Shown piece by piece: positions 57,955 to 64,000 of a DNA stretch of 64,000 nucleotides. The notes under the pieces are model-generated. The model had not been told where the DNA came from. It searched no databases and saw only the letters and a program-made list of their open reading frames with translations. The DNA comes from Rhabdophis nuchalis (lineage: Eukaryota; Chordata; Lepidosauria; Squamata; Natricidae). How positions within the stretch are numbered: position 1 is the stretch's first letter; each line of letters opens with the position of its first letter. A program made the translations under genes and the position numbers. The stretch is from contig CM077653.1 in assembly GCA_039707465.1 (NCBI GenBank), positions 3,797,684-3,861,683 of the forward strand, read 5' to 3'.

Positions 57955-58125
57955 ACCGGGGGTCTCCAAACTTGGTGACTTGGAGGAGTTTTGGACTTCA
58001 ACTCCCAGAATTCCCCAGCCGTCTTCTGGGGCTCTTCTCTTCTCCTCTCAGCATAGCTGGCTGAAGAATTCTGGGAGCTGAAGTCCACAAGTCTTCAACT
58101 ATGGAGACCCCTGGTCTAAGGGAAC
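57955..58125. mobile_element. hAT-like palindromic mini-element, diverged
   Basis: GGGGGTCTCCAAACTTGG at the left and GGAGACCCCTGG at the right, with TTCAACTCCCAGAATTCC and its inverse inside. The outer inverted match extends through CTTAGACC/GGTCTAAG, so no TSD can be separated. Confidence 0.65.
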
Positions 58126-58204
58126 GGCCCCTTTAAAACAAAAAGCCAATTACATCCAAGAAGCCGACTCTTTCATTCTGTGCATAAGGGAACTTAAGAG
58201 CTGC

Positions 58205-58660
58205 AGTGGCCTAGAGGTCAGAGTGCAGTCCTGCAGCCTACTTCAGCTGACTGCTAGCTGCATTTCAGCAGTTCAAATCTCACCAGGCTCCAAGTTGACT
58301 CAACCTTCCGTCCTTCCGAGGTGGATAAAACGAGGACCCAGATTTTTGGGAGCAAGAGGGTGACTCTGTCAACCGCTTAGAGAGGGGTGTAAAAGCACTG
58401 TGAAGCAGTATATAAGTCTAAGTGCCATTGTTATCTTCCTTCCTTCCTTCCCGATGGTTAGAAGGCAGAATTGCAAGCTAACTCTGCCAACTGCCAGCAG
58501 TTCAATTCTGCTTGTCTCCAAGTTGACTCAGAGCCTTCTGTCCTTCCGAGGTTGGTAAACTGAGGACCCAGATTGTTGGGGGGCAAGTTGCCGACTCTGT
58601 AAACTGGGCTGTAAAAGCACTGTGAAGCGGCAGATAAGTCTAAGGGCTATTGCTATGAGT
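58205..58660 (+). mobile_element. Second tRNA-derived SINE family, two tandem copies
   Basis: Copy one starts CTGCAGTGGCCTAGAGGTC, has CAGTTCAAATCTCACCAGG as B box, and ends CAGTATATAAGTCTAAGTGC and CATTG. Copy two repeats CCAAGTTGACTC, CTTCCGAGGT(T)GG, GCACTGTGAAGCGGCAGATA and ends GGGCTATTGCTATGA. Partner of 29440-29680. Confidence 0.8.
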
Positions 58661-59005
58661 CGGGATGCCAAAAGAAAAAAAAAACCCATCTGGTTGGGAC
58701 CTTCCTTCCAAAGCCAAGGATCCCTGTCCATTGACAACGTGGAGATCTTCTCAGAAGAAAGATCCTGCCGAGATCCTGCAGTATCTGCTCTGTCACTGAT
58801 CCACAGCTCTCTTGCACTTGGCTCCCCATCCTCACGAAGCTTCCTTTCTGGAGAAGAAACACATTCCTAGGACAAAGACTCGCCGTCTCCTGTGGCCTGC
58901 TGGGTTTTTGGTTCCTCCCTTTTTAAAAGGTCTTCTTGGAGCGACATCAAAGAAGAGCAGGGCAGGGATGGAAAATCTCAGCCCAGAACAACAAGTGAGA
59001 TTGCA

Positions 59006-59166
59006 CGGTGGCTCAGTGGCTAAGACGCTGAGCTTGTCGATCGGAAAAGTTGGTGGTTCGGCAGTTTGAATCCCTAGCGCCACGCATTGGCATGAGCTCC
59101 CAATACTTGTCCCCGCTTCTGCCAACCTAGCAGTCCGAAAGCATGGAAAAGCAAGTAGAAAAATAC
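59006..59166 (+). mobile_element. tRNA-derived SINE, left half of an inverted pair
   Basis: Contains GGTGGCTCAGTGGCTAAGAC, CAGTTTGAATCCCTAGCGCC and the linker GCAAGTAGAAAAATACA, then breaks off. Confidence 0.85.
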
Positions 59167-59334
59167 ATTCCCACCAAAGGTGATTCCTATTTTTCTACTT
59201 GCATTTTTTACCTGCTTTCAAACTGCTAGGTTGGCAGAAGCTGGGACAAGCCACGGGAGCTCACTCCATTACGCGACGCTTGGGATTCAAACTGCCAAAC
59301 TGCCGACCTTTCTGATCGACAAGCTCAGCGTCTT
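59167..59334 (-). mobile_element. tRNA-derived SINE, right half of an inverted pair
   Basis: The reverse complement of the neighbouring half: TTTTTCTACTTGCATTTTTT, GGTTGGCAGAAGCTGGGAC, GGGATTCAAACTGCC and GACAAGCTCAGCGTCTT. Confidence 0.85.
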
Positions 59335-59695
59335 CCCCAGTTCCTCTCCTCCTCTTCTTCGGAGCCAAAGTGGTCTGGTTGAAGTTGGTCCATTTCTGTT
59401 TCTTAACATTCACAGCAGGCAGAGAAACCAATGGGCCGGTTCTCTTTTGAGCTTCCAAGTGAGCCAGTGGGACTCTCATTCCCCACTCAAGAGGGGAGCA
59501 GCAGACCCCGACTGGTTTGCATGAAAGAGGAAGGGGTCTCTTCCCGTTTCCAACTTTTCTGCAGTTCTCACCACCAGCCCCTCCCCTGCATAAGAGTCCC
59601 TACCCTCCCTGCCCTAAATTTCCCTTGTATTTGTATCAATTTCACCTATTTATCATCATGTTTATGCTTATAGCTGTTATTGGATTCATGCTGGA
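59335..59695. other. Intergenic segment, no recognised features
   Basis: Nothing recognisable. Confidence 0.35.
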
Positions 59696-60245
59696 CAAAA
59701 TAACTAACTGATTGACTAAGTAACTAAGTAAGTTAAGTAAGTAACTAAGTAAGTTAAGTAAATAACTAAGTAAGTTAAGTAAGTAACTAAGTGTTAAGTA
59801 AGTAACTAAGTAAGTAACTAAATAAGTAAGTTAAATAAGTAACTAAGTAAGTTAAGTAACTAAGTAAGTAAGTTAAGTAAGTAACTAAGTAAGTTAAGTA
59901 AGTAACTAAGTTAAGTAAGTAACTAACTAAGTAAGTTAAGTAAATAACTAAGTAAGTTAAGTAAGTAACTAAGTGTTAAGTAAGTAACTAAGTAAGTAAC
60001 TAAATAAGTAAGTTAAATAAGTAACTAAGTAAGTTAAGTAACTAAGTAAGTAAGTTAAGTAAGTAACTAAGTAAGTTAAGTAAGTAACTAAGTAAGTTAA
60101 GTAAGTAACTAAGTTAAGTAAGTAACTAACTAAGTAAGTTAAGTAAGTAACTAAGTAACTAAGTAACTAACTAAATACATACATACTTATATACATACAT
60201 ACATGGCTACTAAATAAATAAATATTAAATAATAAATAAATAAAA
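59696..60245. repeat. TAAG/TAAC satellite with 182-bp higher-order unit
   Basis: Composed of AAGTAAGTTAAGTAAGTAAC-type units. The block AAGTTAAGTAAATAACTAAG occurs at 59751 and 59933, and the sequence after it is repeated in the same order, giving a 182-bp higher-order period. It then passes into ACAT and AATA runs and a C-run at the CpG-island edge. Confidence 0.93.
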
Positions 60246-60258
60246 TAAAATGAAATAA

Positions 60259-61770
<1,512 letters not shown>

Positions 61771-62344
61771 TCTCAGCCTCGCCCCCTCTCTCCGTTGCCA
61801 GGAAGCCTTTTACTCTCCGGTAAGGGGGAAAAAAGCTGCTCTGATCAGCTAAGTAAGAGGCATCCAGGCGGGCTCGGTTTTTCGTCCTGCGCGCGATGCT
61901 CCTCACAACCCTGCAAGGTAGGCTCAGGGCTGAAAGACCAGCTGGACTGCCAAGCACCCGGGACTTTAAAAAAAAGCAAACCACAGGGTTTCTTCTTCCG
62001 TTTGGGCTTTGGGGGTGGGGGCCGTGGGGTGGGGGTGGGTCTCTTGACTTCGCCCTAGGAACGACGGACCCCGGATTTGCCGGCTGTGGGGGCGCCCGCC
62101 CGAGCTGGTTTGGTTCGAGACCCCGCGATGCCGCTTGGGGTAGTGGGCGGCAGGGAAAGAGGACTCGAAAGGCTGGGGGTGCGGGACGCGTCTTTGGCCC
62201 AAATGGGAACTTCCAGACGTGGGAGAGGAAGGGGGCGGGGAGGGGCTTTTGCTCTGATCTTCTTCCCGCGTTTGGCATCAAAGAGCCGGTGGAAGTTTGC
62301 AAATCGACTTTAGCCGTGTTTATCTTCCCATCTTCCCCCCTCTT
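61771..62344. other. OAF intron 1, GC-rich segment
   Basis: Remains CpG-bearing to about 62270; probably the downstream shore of the island. No exon recognised. Confidence 0.45.
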
Positions 62345-63010
62345 GTCATAGAATTCTTTATTGGCCAAAGTGTGATTGGACACACAAGGGATTTGTCTTT
62401 GGTGCAGAGGCTCTCAGTGTTCATAAAAAGACCAGATACATTCTATAGACTAGACTAGACTAGACTAGAATAGAATAGAATAGAATAGAATAGAATAGAA
62501 TAGAATAGAATTCTTTATTGGCCCAGTGTGATTATACACACAAGGGATTTGTCTCTGGTGCAGAGGCTCTCAGTGTTCATAAAAAGACCAGATACATTCT
62601 ATAGACTAGACTAGACTAGACTAGAATAGAATAGAATAGACTAGAATAGAATAGAATAGAATAGAATAGAATAGAATAGAATTCTTTATTGGCCGAGTGT
62701 GATTGGACACACAAGGGATTTGTCTCTGGTGCAGAAGCTCTCAGTGTACATAAAAAGACAAGATACATTCATCAAGAATCATAAGGTCCAGCACTTAATG
62801 ATAGTCACAATGTACAAATAAGCTATCAGGAAACAATATCAATATAAATCGTAAGGATATAAGCAACAAAGTTACAGTCCTGCAGTCATAAGTGGGAGGA
62901 GATGGGTGATAGGGACGATGAGAAGACTAATAGTAATAGTAATGCAGACTTAGTGAATAGTTTGACAGTGGTGAGGGAATTATTTGTTTAGCAGAGTGAT
63001 GAAAAGACTG
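62345..63010 (-). mobile_element. CR1/L3-like LINE 3' end (snake-type), terminal part present three times
   Basis: Three consecutive copies of the terminal CTTTATTGGCC(A/C/G)A block are separated by AGAAT/AGACT microsatellite tracts at 62448-62512 and 62604-62680; the last continues into the longer 3' UTR (CTTAATGATAGTCACAATG). Same family as 21170 and 33250. Confidence 0.85.
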
Positions 63011-63026
63011 TCCTTGTGTTTAGTTA

Positions 63027-63500
63027 TAGCACTGATGAGGCTACCGAGTTGGGTCGTGAAATGTCTGCAAGGAAACCACCAAGCTCAGAGAGCACTAAGA
63101 ACCCCACAATCCTCCTCCTTTTCCTCCTCCTCCTCCTCCTCCTCCTCCCTACTCCCTTCTAGCACTGATGATGCTACCTAGTTTGGTAATGAAATGTCTA
63201 CAGGAAAACAACCAAACTCAGAGAGTACTAAGGACCCCACAGTCCTTTTTCTCCTCCCTCCTCCTCCTCCTCCTCCTCCTCCTCCTCCTCCTCCTCCTCC
63301 TCCTCCTCATACCCCCTTTTAACACTGATGATGTTATCTAGTTGGGTAGTGAAACATCTGTAAGAAAATAATCCAGCTCAGAGAATACCAAGGATCCCAC
63401 AGTCTTTTTTCTCTATCTCCTCCTCCTCCTCCTCCTCCTCCTCCTCCTCCTCCTCCTCCTCCTCCTCCTCCTCCTCCTCCTCCTCCTCCTCCTCCTTCCC
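63027..63500 (-). repeat. Dispersed tandem repeat (same unit as 33744) with embedded (TCC)n
   Basis: Three units each contain GATGATG(C/T)TA.CTAGTT, GAAATGTCT.CA and AGAGA..AC.AAGGA.CCCACA, followed by (TCC)n runs that lengthen from about 30 to 55 to 80 bp along the array. Confidence 0.75.
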
Positions 63501-64000
63501 CAGCCTCCAGGGTTCTTCCAAAATTGCATCTTCAACTCTGCTTAGATCCCAGCATCCCCCCACCCCCTTGGGCTCCTGGACTCCAGGGCTCCTGGACTTC
63601 AAAAGTTTTGTTTTGGTTTTCAGCCTCCTCCACCCCCCCCCCAAAAAAAATCTTTTTTTTAAAATTCCTCCCCATGGCTCCCATATCTTGTGTTCTGCTT
63701 AGAAGTTGGGACATCCGGCAGTTTGAGGACTTGGGAATTGCCTGGAGCTATAGCTGCCTAATTAAGTTGAGTCACATGTTGCAGTAACCACAAGCAAAAG
63801 CCGAGATAGCTGGCCTGGACTCTGGGAATCTTGAAAACCATAAACCACTCTTGGGCAATAGGCTTATTCAGCCCAGCCCCATATTTGCATGCTCCTTCCG
63901 GTTTCTTCGTTCCTATATAGGGTCATCTGTCAAGATCCCAGAAGTTATCCCTTGTCAGTTATGGGGCCAGCCCTCTGAATGAAAACCCACTGAGATCTAG
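63501..64000. other. OAF intron 1 segment, no recognised features
   Basis: Poly-C and poly-A runs near 63633-63660; otherwise nothing recognised. OAF exon 2 is not in the window. Confidence 0.45.

Overview
The window is nuclear DNA from a squamate reptile, most likely a snake. It holds two recognisable vertebrate genes in a head-to-head arrangement: the 5' part of TRIM29 on the minus strand (four coding exons, start codon at 26190, running off the left edge) and the first coding exon of OAF on the plus strand (start codon at 60880, inside a CpG island, running off the right edge). TRIM29 and OAF are also neighbours in human 11q23.3, so this is a conserved syntenic block. The squamate/snake assignment rests on the repeats: BovB LINE sequence together with tRNA-derived SINEs of the Sauria/BovB-tailed kind, L2-type and CR1-type LINE fragments, and a CR1/L3-like LINE whose 3' end runs into AGAAT/ATTCT microsatellites, a pattern known from snake genomes.

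Region by region: 1-1312 is TRIM29 intron 4 with a large TATC/CATC/TCTG microsatellite. 1313-26190 is TRIM29 exons 4 to 1, read right to left, with introns of about 0.9, 3.4 and 19.2 kb. The 19-kb first intron is mostly transposon debris. 26191-60879 is the 34.7-kb intergenic region, dense in LINE, SINE, LTR and hAT/mariner-like remnants, long purine/pyrimidine tracts and several unusual tandem arrays. 60280-61140 is the OAF promoter/CpG island plus exon 1. 61132-64000 is OAF intron 1, with a G-rich minisatellite directly after the donor site and a snake-type LINE tail plus (TCC)n-bearing repeats further on.

No protein-coding gene beyond TRIM29 and OAF could be supported, and no non-coding RNA gene. 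Most long open frames are artefacts of simple repeats, LINE fragments or the CpG island. The most interesting non-genic structures are: (i) two arrays with an exactly 67-bp period, built from the same internal piece of a MIR/CORE-like SINE, in opposite orientation and about 9 kb apart; (ii) an 0.8-kb minisatellite at 53.05-53.88 kb made of nuclear-receptor-like DR1 motifs (GGGTCAAAGGTCA), laid out as plus/minus/plus blocks; (iii) a roughly 300-nt pyrimidine-only tract that forms the 3' splice-site region of TRIM29 exon 4; (iv) several near-perfect palindromic hAT mini-elements with intact 8-bp target-site duplications; and (v) a TAAG satellite with a 182-bp higher-order repeat next to the OAF CpG island.
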